Assembly (NCBI GenBank): GCA_028817685.1
Contig: JAPPPC010000583.1
Location: 1 to 7,509, forward strand
Reading direction: 5' to 3'
DNA length: 7,509 nucleotides
Source: Rhodospirillaceae bacterium
Lineage (GTDB): Bacteria; Pseudomonadota; Alphaproteobacteria; UBA8366; GCA-2717185
A model generated the notes under the pieces. It searched no databases and was not told the DNA's origin. It saw only the letters and a list, made by a program, of their open reading frames with translations. The position numbers were made by a program, and so were the translations under genes. Shown piece after piece: positions 1 through 6,418 of the stretch (positions are counted from its first letter, which is position 1; each line of letters starts with the position of its first letter).

Positions 1-320
1 AAGCCCAGCCGGTCGATGACGCCGGGCCGAAATCCTTCCCGGAAGACATCCGCGTCGGGCAGCAGACGCTCGACGATGGCTTTGCCAGCATCCGACTTGA
101 GGTCGACTGCGAGACTACGCTTGCCGACATTGGCCGGGATCGAATAGGCGGTGTGATCGCCATAGACCGGGGCCAGCATACGTGACCAGTCGCCGTCGAT
201 GGGCTCGACCTTGATAACGTCGGCGCCGTGCCGTCCGAGCAGCATCGCGCAGTATGGCCCCGCAACACCTTGGCTCAGATCGACGACACGGAGCCCTTCA
301 TAGGGTTTTTCGAAACTCAT
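1..320 (-). CDS. CaiB/BaiF family III CoA-transferase, N-terminal part (cut by window edge)
   Basis: Reading from the ATG at 320 gives about 106 residues with no stop before the window edge. It begins MSFEKPYEGLRVVDLSQG, followed by the family hallmark stretch VAGPYCAMLLGRHGADVIKV and EPIDGDWSR. A later segment, YSIPANVGKRSLAVDLKS, matches the conserved 'N.gKrsialDLk' block near residue 65. Family III enzymes move CoA between acyl groups through an aspartyl-CoA thioester; they are cytosolic and usually about 380-410 residues. The catalytic Asp (near residue 165-170) lies outside the window, so activity cannot be judged. AGGAG at 332-336 sits 11 nt upstream of the start, a slightly long spacing. 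It is the last visible gene of the minus-strand series, 81 bp after the PPOX-fold gene, where it could activate an organic acid made upstream. Family assignment is confident; the substrate is unknown, since these enzymes are widely mis-named after carnitine or formyl-CoA relatives. Confidence 0.92.
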   Translation of the reverse strand, partial: MSFEKPYEGLRVVDLSQGVAGPYCAMLLGRHGADVIKVEPIDGDWSRMLAPVYGDHTAYSIPANVGKRSLAVDLKSDAGKAIVERLLPDADVFREGFRPGVIDRLG

Positions 321-401
321 CGCTGGGGCTGCTCCTCTTGGTGACCGGTGCGCGGAATTCTCGCTTTTTGCGCCGGCCTGTCCAGGGGCAGCGGACGTCG
401 G

Positions 402-1013
402 TCAGTAAAGAACTTTCTCGTACCGGGCTTCCATGGCCTCCTGGCTTTCGACCGGGTCCTTGGATTTGGTTTGGTCCTTAATCATCTGGCCCATGGATGG
501 CAGAACCGACCGATCCAAAATCGCGTCGGGCGACCACAGTTTCGACCGCATCAACGCCTTTGCACAGTGCAAATAGGCCTCGTGAACCGTCACGTGCAGA
601 ACGGTGATCGGCAGTTTGCCGGCTACGGGAAACAGCTCCAACAGTTCTGCGTCGGTGCGGATTTCGCCGACCCCGTTGATGCGCAGCGTTTCGTTGACAC
701 CGGGGATCAGGAAGAGAAGCGAGACCTTCGGATTCTCCAGGAGGTTCGTATAGTTGTCGAGCCGGTTGTTGCCCGGTCGGTCGGGGATGAGGACCGTATG
801 ATCGTCGAGCGCTTTGGCAACCGCCGGGTACTCGCCCCGGGGGGCGACGTCGCCCAACCCGTCGACGCCTTGCGTCGCGACGGCGACGAATGGCGCGAGG
901 GTGATGAATTTCTTGCAATGGGGGTCGAGGTAGTCGAGTTCCTTTTCGACGGATCGGCCCAACGCAGGTTTGTAAACCTGCCTCAACTGTTCGACAGTCT
1001 CGATTTTGCTCAT
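402..1013 (-). CDS. PPOX-fold FMN-binding flavoprotein, DR_2398/MSMEG_1061-like
   Basis: A 203-residue protein with a split-barrel pyridoxamine-phosphate-oxidase-like fold. The central block carries FITLAPFVAVATQG (about 36-49), DVAPRGEYP (about 55-63), and LIPDRPGNNRLDNYTNLLEN (about 75-94) followed by a LLFLIPGVNETLRING strand. From memory this is the signature of the DR_2398-type FMN-dependent family (TIGR04025), and the length is normal. The end reads LDRSVLPSMGQ, also typical. Members bind FMN as cytosolic dimers; the reaction is generally unknown, and few should be called PNPOx. I chose the ATG at 1013 because GAGGG (1020-1024) lies 6 nt upstream. A GTG at 1052 is open in frame but would translate through the stem-loop at 1043-1078 and has no well-spaced ribosome site. 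The gene follows an LLM flavin oxidoreductase by 70 bp, so it may supply or receive flavin redox equivalents in the same pathway (inference). Confidence 0.88.
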   Translation of the reverse strand: MSKIETVEQLRQVYKPALGRSVEKELDYLDPHCKKFITLAPFVAVATQGVDGLGDVAPRGEYPAVAKALDDHTVLIPDRPGNNRLDNYTNLLENPKVSLLFLIPGVNETLRINGVGEIRTDAELLELFPVAGKLPITVLHVTVHEAYLHCAKALMRSKLWSPDAILDRSVLPSMGQMIKDQTKSKDPVESQEAMEARYEKVLY

Positions 1014-1042
1014 ATCAGGCCCTCGGCTTGTTGCGATGGGTT

Positions 1043-1078
1043 TGGGTCGCACGTCCTTGTCGGGACGTCAACGACCCA
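1043..1078 (-). other. Stem-loop between the LLM and PPOX genes
   Basis: An imperfect inverted repeat fills the short intergenic gap. The outer arms TGGGTCG (1043-1049) and CGACCCA (1072-1078) pair perfectly, and the inner arms ACGTCC (1051-1056) and GGACGT (1063-1068) pair perfectly. They are separated by a 1-nt/3-nt internal bulge, and the loop is 6 nt. In minus-strand RNA it forms five nucleotides after the LLM stop codon and ends before the PPOX ribosome site. No U-run follows, so it is not a normal intrinsic terminator. It more likely marks an RNA-stabilising or processing hairpin, or partial attenuation; this role is inference. Confidence 0.6.
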
Positions 1079-1083
1079 TTCGG

Positions 1084-2079
1084 TCAAGCGAGATTCGCGA
1101 TGATTTTACCGATGCGCTCGATATTGCCCATCGCTTCCGCATGCTCAAGGCCCGGCCATTGAATGCGGAAGATCAATTGATCGCTGTCGGTGATTTCGCC
1201 GTAGTGCAGGATTTCGTCTTTCACCTGTTCGGCATCACCGATCAGGAAACGGCCCTTTGCGAAATCATCGAACGCGTTGTCGAAATCGCCCTGCGTCGTC
1301 TCCCCCTGACCCCAGGAAGCGTAGGCGCTGTACTTGTAGAGGAGGGGGCCGCGGCTGACCGCACGGGCGTGGGCCACGTCGCGGCCGACGAACACTTCCC
1401 GGATGATAGGATGGCTGACGTCAACGGATTGACCCGTTCGCTGCCGCTCTTCACGGAACACGTCGATATATTTCAGCATCGACTCCGTGGACAGGGTCGG
1501 CGCGACGCACCAGGCGTCGGCAATGCGGGCAGCGCGGCGGACCGCCGCCTCGACATCGCCGCCAAGCCAGATCGGCGGCCGCGGGTTCTGCTTCGGCTTG
1601 ACGCTGGCCTTGGCGTCGTCGAGCTGGAAATGCGTGCCGTGATGCGTGACGGACTCTTCTGTCCACAAGCGTTTGACGATCTCGAGCCCCTCGGTCAGCC
1701 GGCTCACCCGCTGCCGCATTTCGACCCCCATCGCCTGAAATTCCTCCGGCCGGTAGCCAAGTCCGGCGCACAGGACGTAGTTGCCGTCGCTCATCCAGTC
1801 GATGGTGGCGGCCTCTTCGGCGACCAGGGTGGGATTCATCATGGAAAGCAGGAGAACGCCGGGACCGATTTGCATGCCCTTGGCATCCTCGATCAGGTGT
1901 CCCATCAGCGGCGTTAGCTGAAACATGCCCATCGGTCCGGTGAGTACGTGCTGACCCATGATCAGCGCGTCGAAACCGTTATCGCGGGCCGCGCGTACCT
2001 GTTCGCGTTGCGCCGCCAGCACCGCCGCGGGATCTTCCTCCGGTGACCATTGCATTGCCGTAAACAGACCGATCCGCAT
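1084..2079 (-). CDS. LLM-class (luciferase-like) flavin-dependent oxidoreductase
   Basis: A 331-residue cytosolic protein of the bacterial luciferase superfamily, a TIM barrel using reduced flavin (FMNH2 or F420). Visible family features in order: MRIGLFTAMQWSPEEDP at strand 1; AARDNGFDALIMGQHVL (about 31-47); GPGVLLLSMMNPTLVAEEAA (about 73-92); WMSDGNYVLCAGLGYRPEEF (about 95-114), the typical 'ls.GR...g.G.g....E' region; then LTEGLEIVKRLWTEE; PRPPIWLGG (about 167-175); and RAARIADAW (about 182-190). Length is normal for the family. The start is well supported: AGAGGAGG at 2087-2094 lies 7 nt before the ATG. It lies between the alpha/beta hydrolase and the PPOX flavoprotein in one orientation, suggesting an oxygenase step with flavin partners. 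Known relatives oxidise alkanals, alkanesulfonates, nitrilotriacetate or F420 substrates, and sequence alone does not choose. No separate flavin reductase is seen; the PPOX protein is a possible but unproven stand-in. Confidence 0.93.
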   Translation of the reverse strand: MRIGLFTAMQWSPEEDPAAVLAAQREQVRAARDNGFDALIMGQHVLTGPMGMFQLTPLMGHLIEDAKGMQIGPGVLLLSMMNPTLVAEEAATIDWMSDGNYVLCAGLGYRPEEFQAMGVEMRQRVSRLTEGLEIVKRLWTEESVTHHGTHFQLDDAKASVKPKQNPRPPIWLGGDVEAAVRRAARIADAWCVAPTLSTESMLKYIDVFREERQRTGQSVDVSHPIIREVFVGRDVAHARAVSRGPLLYKYSAYASWGQGETTQGDFDNAFDDFAKGRFLIGDAEQVKDEILHYGEITDSDQLIFRIQWPGLEHAEAMGNIERIGKIIANLA

Positions 2080-2155
2080 CTTTTCGCCTCCTCTGTGTCC
2101 GGTACAAAACTACGTCCTGCCACGAATGAATGCCAGATGCGGCGCCGTGTATCGG

Positions 2156-3088
2156 TTACCGGTCCGGACAGGGACGGGCCAAGAATGTGCGGCACGCCTC
2201 GTATAGCGCGAAGCGATTGCGTTCGAGATGCATCAGGTGGGTTGCGTGTGAAATTTTAACGTCTTGCTTTTCCGGACAGGCGCATAAGGCATCAAAAAGC
2301 CAGCGGGCATCGGCATCATTGCAGAGACTGTCCCATTCACCCCGAACGATCAGTGTCGGCACCAAAACCTTCCCTGGATCGTGCGGATACAGGCCACTCC
2401 AGGCGGCACGGATATCCGCAGCGGGACCAGAGGGGACGGCGACGGCATGGGGAACACGCATTCGGCTGGTCGGATCGCTGTCCAGATATCGTTCACCCCA
2501 TTCGGGAAAATTCGCTTCAGCCAAAACGGGTGGATGTCCCTGTGGTACGTCCGCGGTAAACCGGGCATGCTGCTCCGGTACCGTAACGAAGAGCTGTGGA
2601 GGCGTTGGTTCAGCCGAAGCAGTGCCTTCCCGAAGGGCGATGGGACCGAACATCACAAATCTTTCAACACGTTCGGGATGGCTTCCGCAATAGGAGCCCG
2701 CCGGCAGGGTTCCCCAGGAATGGGCGACAATCGAGATTTTTCCGACCCCGCTTGCCTGGGCGATGAAGTCCGCGGCCGTTTCAATTTGGGAAACCGCGTC
2801 AGCCGTACGGCCACAGGTCTTAGGCGTCGTTTGATCAGCGGTAGGGGGATAACGATCCGAATCGCCATATCCCAGAAAGTCGAGGGACCACACGCCGAAA
2901 CCCGCCTGGGACAGATCATCCATCCAAGAGAATCCGTCGAAGGGGAAGCCAATGCTAAGCCGCGTCGGAAAGGTCGCCCCGTGAACGTATAGGATGGGCG
3001 TCCGCATGGCGTTCGGGGCTTCCTGCGCCGGCTTGCGGAACAGCGCGATCGCGGCGCCCTCTTTGGTCTTTACGGTGTAGGTTTGCAT
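2156..3088 (-). CDS. Alpha/beta-hydrolase fold protein
   Basis: A 310-residue protein with the classic hydrolase layout. The oxyanion strand ILYVHGATFPT is at about 32-42; LDFLGYGDSDRYP at about 69-81; the nucleophile elbow VAHSWGT with Ser124; a cap region of about 140-230; the acid strand LIVRGEWDSLCNDAD with candidate Asp253; and the His loop ATHLMHLE with candidate His284. All three triad positions are occupied. The nucleophile motif begins with Ala rather than the commoner Gly. No signal peptide is seen, so it is probably cytosolic. The start is uncertain: ATG at 3088 (MQTYTVKTKEG) fits the normal domain beginning, but GTG at 3097 and TTG at 3100 are in frame and none has a clear Shine-Dalgarno. 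It is the first of four same-direction genes, 76 bp before the LLM gene, and is divergent from the formamidase operon. Substrate is unknown: an ester, lactone or C-C bond hydrolase are all possible. Confidence 0.88.
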   Translation of the reverse strand: MQTYTVKTKEGAAIALFRKPAQEAPNAMRTPILYVHGATFPTRLSIGFPFDGFSWMDDLSQAGFGVWSLDFLGYGDSDRYPPTADQTTPKTCGRTADAVSQIETAADFIAQASGVGKISIVAHSWGTLPAGSYCGSHPERVERFVMFGPIALREGTASAEPTPPQLFVTVPEQHARFTADVPQGHPPVLAEANFPEWGERYLDSDPTSRMRVPHAVAVPSGPAADIRAAWSGLYPHDPGKVLVPTLIVRGEWDSLCNDADARWLFDALCACPEKQDVKISHATHLMHLERNRFALYEACRTFLARPCPDR

Positions 3089-3201
3089 CGGCGGCACCAA
3101 TTTTGAGCGTACAATGATGTGAATGGTGGCGTTGTCGCATCCGACGGAGGGTCTAAGCTTCGGGTGCGCTCGAAGTTTTCGGCGTCATAGGCCACCCTAG
3201 A

Positions 3202-3213
3202 TCAACCGGTTGA
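3202..3213. promoter_or_regulatory. 12-bp perfect palindrome in the divergent control region, possible operator
   Basis: TCAACCGGTTGA is a perfect palindrome lying between the divergently transcribed alpha/beta hydrolase and formamidase genes. Its right end overlaps TTGACC (3210-3215), a 5-of-6 match to a -35 box. An 18-nt spacer then leads to GAGTAT (3234-3239), a weak -10 candidate placing transcription start near 3246, just before the formamidase ribosome site. A repressor bound here could control the plus-strand operon and perhaps both directions. The remaining intergenic sequence between 3089 and 3265 shows no other clear element. The palindrome is seen directly; the promoter and operator roles are inference, and the -10 is poor. 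Confidence 0.4.
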
Positions 3214-3265
3214 CCGGCTTCGACAGGATGGCGGAGTATGAATTTGGAAAATGAAGGGTGCCGTT

Positions 3266-4204
3266 ATGCATGCAAACCACACGATTCATCGGCACGACCA
3301 TCATATCGGTTGGGACAACGCCAACCCGCCAATCCTCACGGTCGACCCGGGCGAAACGGTCACGATCGAAACCGTCGATAGTTCCGGCGGTCAGCTGTCG
3401 CCCAACTCGACCGTTGCTGATATCGCGTCGCTGGATTTTGGCAAGGTCAACCCTGTGACGGGCCCGATCCGGGTCGAGGGGGCGATGCCCGGCGACGCGC
3501 TGCAGGTGACGTTGGAAAGTTATCGGCCGTCCGGCTGGGGCTGGACCGCGAACATTCCCGGCTTCGGTCTTCTTGCCGACCAATTCGACCAGCCCGCGCT
3601 GCATATCTGGTCCTACGACGCGGACAATCTGGCGCCGGCTCTTTTCGGCGAGTTCGGCCAGGTTCCCCTGAAGCCGTTCGCGGGAACGGTCGGTGTGGCC
3701 CCGGCGGAACCGGGCACCCATAGCATCGTGCCGCCGCGCCGGGTTGGCGGCAACATGGATATCCGCGATTTGGCGGCCGGGAGCGTCCTGTACCTGCCGG
3801 TCGAGGTCGAAGGCGCTCTCTTGTCGCTGGGGGATACTCATGCGGCACAGGGCGATGGGGAGGTGTGCGGGACCGCGATAGAGAGCCCCATGGATGTGAC
3901 CGTGCGGCTCGACCTGATCAAGGGGGCGGCGCCGGCTTTTCCTCGCTTCACGACCCCGGGCCCGGTGACGCGCCATCTGGATGCGAAGGGCTACGAGGTG
4001 ACCACCGGTGTCGGGCCGGACCTCATGGCCGGCGCCCGCGACGCGGTGTCCGGCATGATCGACCTGTTGACCGCCCGGCACGGCATGGCGCCGGAAGAGG
4101 CCTATATGCTATGCAGCGTCTGCGCAGACCTGCGCATATCCGAGATCGTCGACCAGCCCAACTGGATCGTCTCGTTTTACTTCCCGCGCCTTGTGCTCGA
4201 ATAG
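3266..4204 (+). CDS. Acetamidase/formamidase family protein (FmdA/AmdA)
   Basis: A 312-residue amide hydrolase family protein predicted to cut formamide, acetamide or another small amide to the acid and ammonia in the cytosol. Family motifs run the full length: HHIGWDNANPP (12-22), ILTVDPGETVTIET, a SSGGQLSPNSTVAD segment, GPIRVEGAMPGDALQV, WGWTANIPGFGLLADQF, GVAPAEPGTHSIVPPRRVGG then NMDIRDLAAG, the strongly conserved GDTHAAQGDGEVCG (189-202), TTGVGPDLM, and the C-terminal CADLRISEIVDQPNWIVS. No module is missing for the roughly 300-residue subgroup; classical amdA/fmdA enzymes are about 400. I chose ATG 3266 because AAGGG at 3254-3258 lies 7 nt upstream; ATG 3251 would add five residues and has no spaced ribosome site. 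The sulfatase follows after 17 bp, so they are very likely co-transcribed. The true amide is unknown. Confidence 0.94.
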   Translation: MHANHTIHRHDHHIGWDNANPPILTVDPGETVTIETVDSSGGQLSPNSTVADIASLDFGKVNPVTGPIRVEGAMPGDALQVTLESYRPSGWGWTANIPGFGLLADQFDQPALHIWSYDADNLAPALFGEFGQVPLKPFAGTVGVAPAEPGTHSIVPPRRVGGNMDIRDLAAGSVLYLPVEVEGALLSLGDTHAAQGDGEVCGTAIESPMDVTVRLDLIKGAAPAFPRFTTPGPVTRHLDAKGYEVTTGVGPDLMAGARDAVSGMIDLLTARHGMAPEEAYMLCSVCADLRISEIVDQPNWIVSFYFPRLVLE

Positions 4205-4221
4205 CGATTGGAGGAAGTCGC

Positions 4222-5688
4222 ATGACCGACGCCGCAAACTTGATCGTGTTTCTGTCCGACAATCACACGCGAAATTTCGTCGGCGCCTACGGGCACCCCG
4301 TCGTTCAGACGCCAATCCTCGACCAGATCGCCGAACGCGGCGTGCGCTTCGACAACGCCTATTGCGCGAGCCCGTTGTGCTGCCCGTCGCGGGCGGCATT
4401 GGCCACTGGTCGCTACCCGCACCTGACCGGCTACTGGGACAATGCGCTTGCCTATGACGGCAAGATACCAACCTGGCATCACCGGGTCCGGGATAGCGGC
4501 GCGACGGTCACTTCGATCGGAAAGCTGCATTTCCAATCGGGAGACAATGACAACGGATTCACCGAAGAAATCATTCCCATGCATATCGTCGAAGGGAAGG
4601 GCGCGCTGATCGGGTTGCTGCGTGCGACCGAAGACGGCGTGCCGCCGCGATCGGGGCCGCGTGAGATGTACAGCCGTTCGGGCGTCGGCGAAGCGGATTA
4701 TCAGAATTACGACCGCGACATCACCAAACACGCTGTTGAATGGCTTAACAAGGAAGGGGCGCGGCTCGACAAGCCCTGGGTCTTGCTGGTGTCCTATGCC
4801 AGCCCGCATCCGCCTTTCGCAATTCCCAAACGGCTCTACGATCTGTATCCGCCGGAGCATATGCCCTTGCCGGTGCAGTTCGATGCGGAAAGCCGGCCGG
4901 ATCACCCCGCGGTCAATCACGTCCGCCGTGTCGATAACTTCGAAGAGCCGCTGGATGAAGAATGGGTCCGGCGTACCGTTGCCGGCTATTGCGGTTTGAT
5001 CACCCATGTCGACGAGCAGATCGGGCAGGTGATGGGTGCGGTTGAAGATCTCGGTCTGTTGCCGACGACCCGGGTGATTTATACGAGCGATCACGGCGAA
5101 GCCGCCGGCAATCACGGGCTGTTCGGCAAGTCGGTGCTGTACGATCATTCCATGGCGGTGCCCCTAATCATGGCGGGCCCCGGGGTTCCGGAAGGGCGGT
5201 CGGTCAGCCAGATCGCATCGCATGTCGATTTGTACCCGACCATCGTTGAAGCGATGGGCGCACGTTTCTCGACCAAGGAAGACACGGACCTTTCGGGAAT
5301 TTCGCTGTGGCCGGCAATGCAAGGAAAAGCGGCGCCGCGGCTCGGCTTCGGCGAGTTTCATTCGCAATCGTCGAAAACCGGCAGCTATATGCTGCGCGAC
5401 GGCTACGACAAGCTCATCTATCACGTGGATATGCCGACGCAGTATTTCGATTTGCAGCTCGATCCTTTCGAGACCCAGGATCTATCCGGCGAAGGTGGTT
5501 CGAAAATGGCCGAATTGGAGGCCAAGCTTCGCGCTATCGTCGATCCTGAAGAGGCGGACTACCGCGCCAAAACCGATCAGTTGACCCATATCGAGCGGTT
5601 CGGCGGGGCGGACGCGGTGCGTCAGCGCGGCACGTTCAATTATTCTCCCGTCCCGGGCGACGACGCGAAGATGGAAACATTCCAGTAG
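4222..5688 (+). CDS. Cytoplasmic type I sulfatase (alkaline-phosphatase superfamily; sulfatase or phosphonate/phosphodiester hydrolase)
   Basis: A 488-residue protein of the formylglycine sulfatase family. It starts without a signal peptide, directly at the first core strand LIVFLSDNH with metal ligand candidates Asp13 and Asn14. The active-site signature is SPLCCPSRAALATGRYPH; Cys53 of the C-x-P-S-R core is the residue that would be oxidised to formylglycine. Further catalytic positions seen are GKLHF (Lys101, His103), SPHPPF (His196), SDHGE (Asp290, His291) and FGK (Lys303). The C-terminal segment YFDLQLDPFETQDLS is the usual sulfatase tail motif. GGAGGAAG (4210-4217) fixes the ATG at 4222. 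The frame stays open further upstream but only inside the formamidase gene. Choline-sulfatase and phosphonate monoester hydrolase relatives are also cytoplasmic and of similar length, so the bond cut could be a sulfate ester, phosphodiester or phosphonate ester. No formylglycine-generating enzyme is in the window. The VOC gene follows within 25 bp. Confidence 0.94.
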   Translation: MTDAANLIVFLSDNHTRNFVGAYGHPVVQTPILDQIAERGVRFDNAYCASPLCCPSRAALATGRYPHLTGYWDNALAYDGKIPTWHHRVRDSGATVTSIGKLHFQSGDNDNGFTEEIIPMHIVEGKGALIGLLRATEDGVPPRSGPREMYSRSGVGEADYQNYDRDITKHAVEWLNKEGARLDKPWVLLVSYASPHPPFAIPKRLYDLYPPEHMPLPVQFDAESRPDHPAVNHVRRVDNFEEPLDEEWVRRTVAGYCGLITHVDEQIGQVMGAVEDLGLLPTTRVIYTSDHGEAAGNHGLFGKSVLYDHSMAVPLIMAGPGVPEGRSVSQIASHVDLYPTIVEAMGARFSTKEDTDLSGISLWPAMQGKAAPRLGFGEFHSQSSKTGSYMLRDGYDKLIYHVDMPTQYFDLQLDPFETQDLSGEGGSKMAELEAKLRAIVDPEEADYRAKTDQLTHIERFGGADAVRQRGTFNYSPVPGDDAKMETFQ

Positions 5689-5713
5689 GCCGCAACCGGT
5701 GCCGGATAACCCA

Positions 5714-6418
5714 ATGCGGCTCGCTAAGCCGCAACTCGATATTGGTCTCTATACCAACCAACGGCAGCCGCAACTCGAATTCTGGCAACATACGGTCGGG
5801 TTGGAATTCGATCATCTCGGTAAGCTGGGCGGTGGCGTCCATCAATTGCGCCATCATTGCGGCGGCTCGATCATCAAGGTGAACCATAGCCGCGACGCGC
5901 TCGACGGAAATCGGCCGACCGGGATGGCTGGTCTTGTAATTCCGCGGGAAGAAAGCGCAACGCACCAGGAACTGCGCGACCCCGATGGCAACGCCGTCTC
6001 CCTTGTAACGAAAGACGACGCGGCGCCGTTCAATCTGGCGCTGCGTTTACAGGTGCGTGATTTGTCGGTGTCGTCGGCGTTCTACCGCGATGGTCTTGGC
6101 CTGACCGATCTTGGTGACGGCCGGTTCGCCTGCGGCCAGTCGCAGATCTGGCTGGAACAGGATTCTTCGGCGCCGATTGTCGGCGTGTTACCGGGGGTCG
6201 GTTTGCGCTACTTCACGCTGCAAATCTACGATTGCGACCAGGCGCATGGCTGGGCCTGCGCGCGCGGCGGGACCGAAGGGCGGCCACCCCGCACCCTGGG
6301 CGATACCGTGCGCTACTCCTTCGTACGCGACCCGGACGGCAATTGGATTGAACTGTCGGAACGGGCTTCGCTGATCGGCGGCTTGGTGCCGCGCGACCAT
6401 CAGACTGACACCGGCTAG
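5714..6418 (+). CDS. Two-module VOC (glyoxalase/extradiol dioxygenase-fold) protein
   Basis: A 234-residue protein built from two vicinal-oxygen-chelate modules. Module 1 runs from LDIGLYTNQRQPQLEFWQ (8-25) to RDPDGNAVSLVT (88-99). Module 2 runs from LRLQVRDLSVSSAFYRDGLG (110-129) to RDPDGNWIELSER (205-217), where Glu213 occupies the usual metal-ligand Glu position. The fold class includes glyoxalase I, extradiol dioxygenases, epimerases and resistance proteins, so reaction type is open. At the first strand of each module, where many members carry a metal-binding His, I see Asp9 and no His, so the metal site may be unusual. ATG 5714 follows GGA at 5704-5706. GTG at 5699 would add MPDNP and reduce the gap from the sulfatase from 25 to 10 bp. 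It is the last gene of the formamidase-sulfatase operon; its stop codon overlaps that of the convergent SDR gene. Confidence 0.88.
   Translation: MRLAKPQLDIGLYTNQRQPQLEFWQHTVGLEFDHLGKLGGGVHQLRHHCGGSIIKVNHSRDALDGNRPTGMAGLVIPREESATHQELRDPDGNAVSLVTKDDAAPFNLALRLQVRDLSVSSAFYRDGLGLTDLGDGRFACGQSQIWLEQDSSAPIVGVLPGVGLRYFTLQIYDCDQAHGWACARGGTEGRPPRTLGDTVRYSFVRDPDGNWIELSERASLIGGLVPRDHQTDTG

Noticed and set aside
348..1103. Long plus-strand open frame opposite the PPOX gene
   Set aside because: It lies antisense to a clearly recognisable PPOX protein and shows no recognisable domain; G+C-rich coding DNA commonly produces such shadows.
1006..1917. 303-codon plus-strand frame opposite the LLM gene
   Set aside because: The minus strand carries the full luciferase-like family signature and a strong ribosome site; the plus frame has neither.
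3158..3180. Small inverted repeat CTTCG / CGAAG followed by TTTT, resembling a terminator
   Set aside because: Only 5 bp of perfect stem, an 8-nt loop and no plus-strand gene upstream to terminate.
3197..4081. 294-codon minus-strand frame opposite the formamidase
   Set aside because: The plus strand matches the formamidase family throughout; the antisense product is basic, low in recognisable structure and has no start signal.
3865..4221. Upstream extension of the sulfatase frame into the formamidase gene
   Set aside because: The extension is out-of-frame formamidase coding sequence; the ATG at 4222 has an ideal ribosome site and begins directly at the sulfatase fold.
4177..5148. 323-codon minus-strand frame opposite the sulfatase
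   Set aside because: Antisense shadow of a strongly supported sulfatase with complete catalytic motifs.
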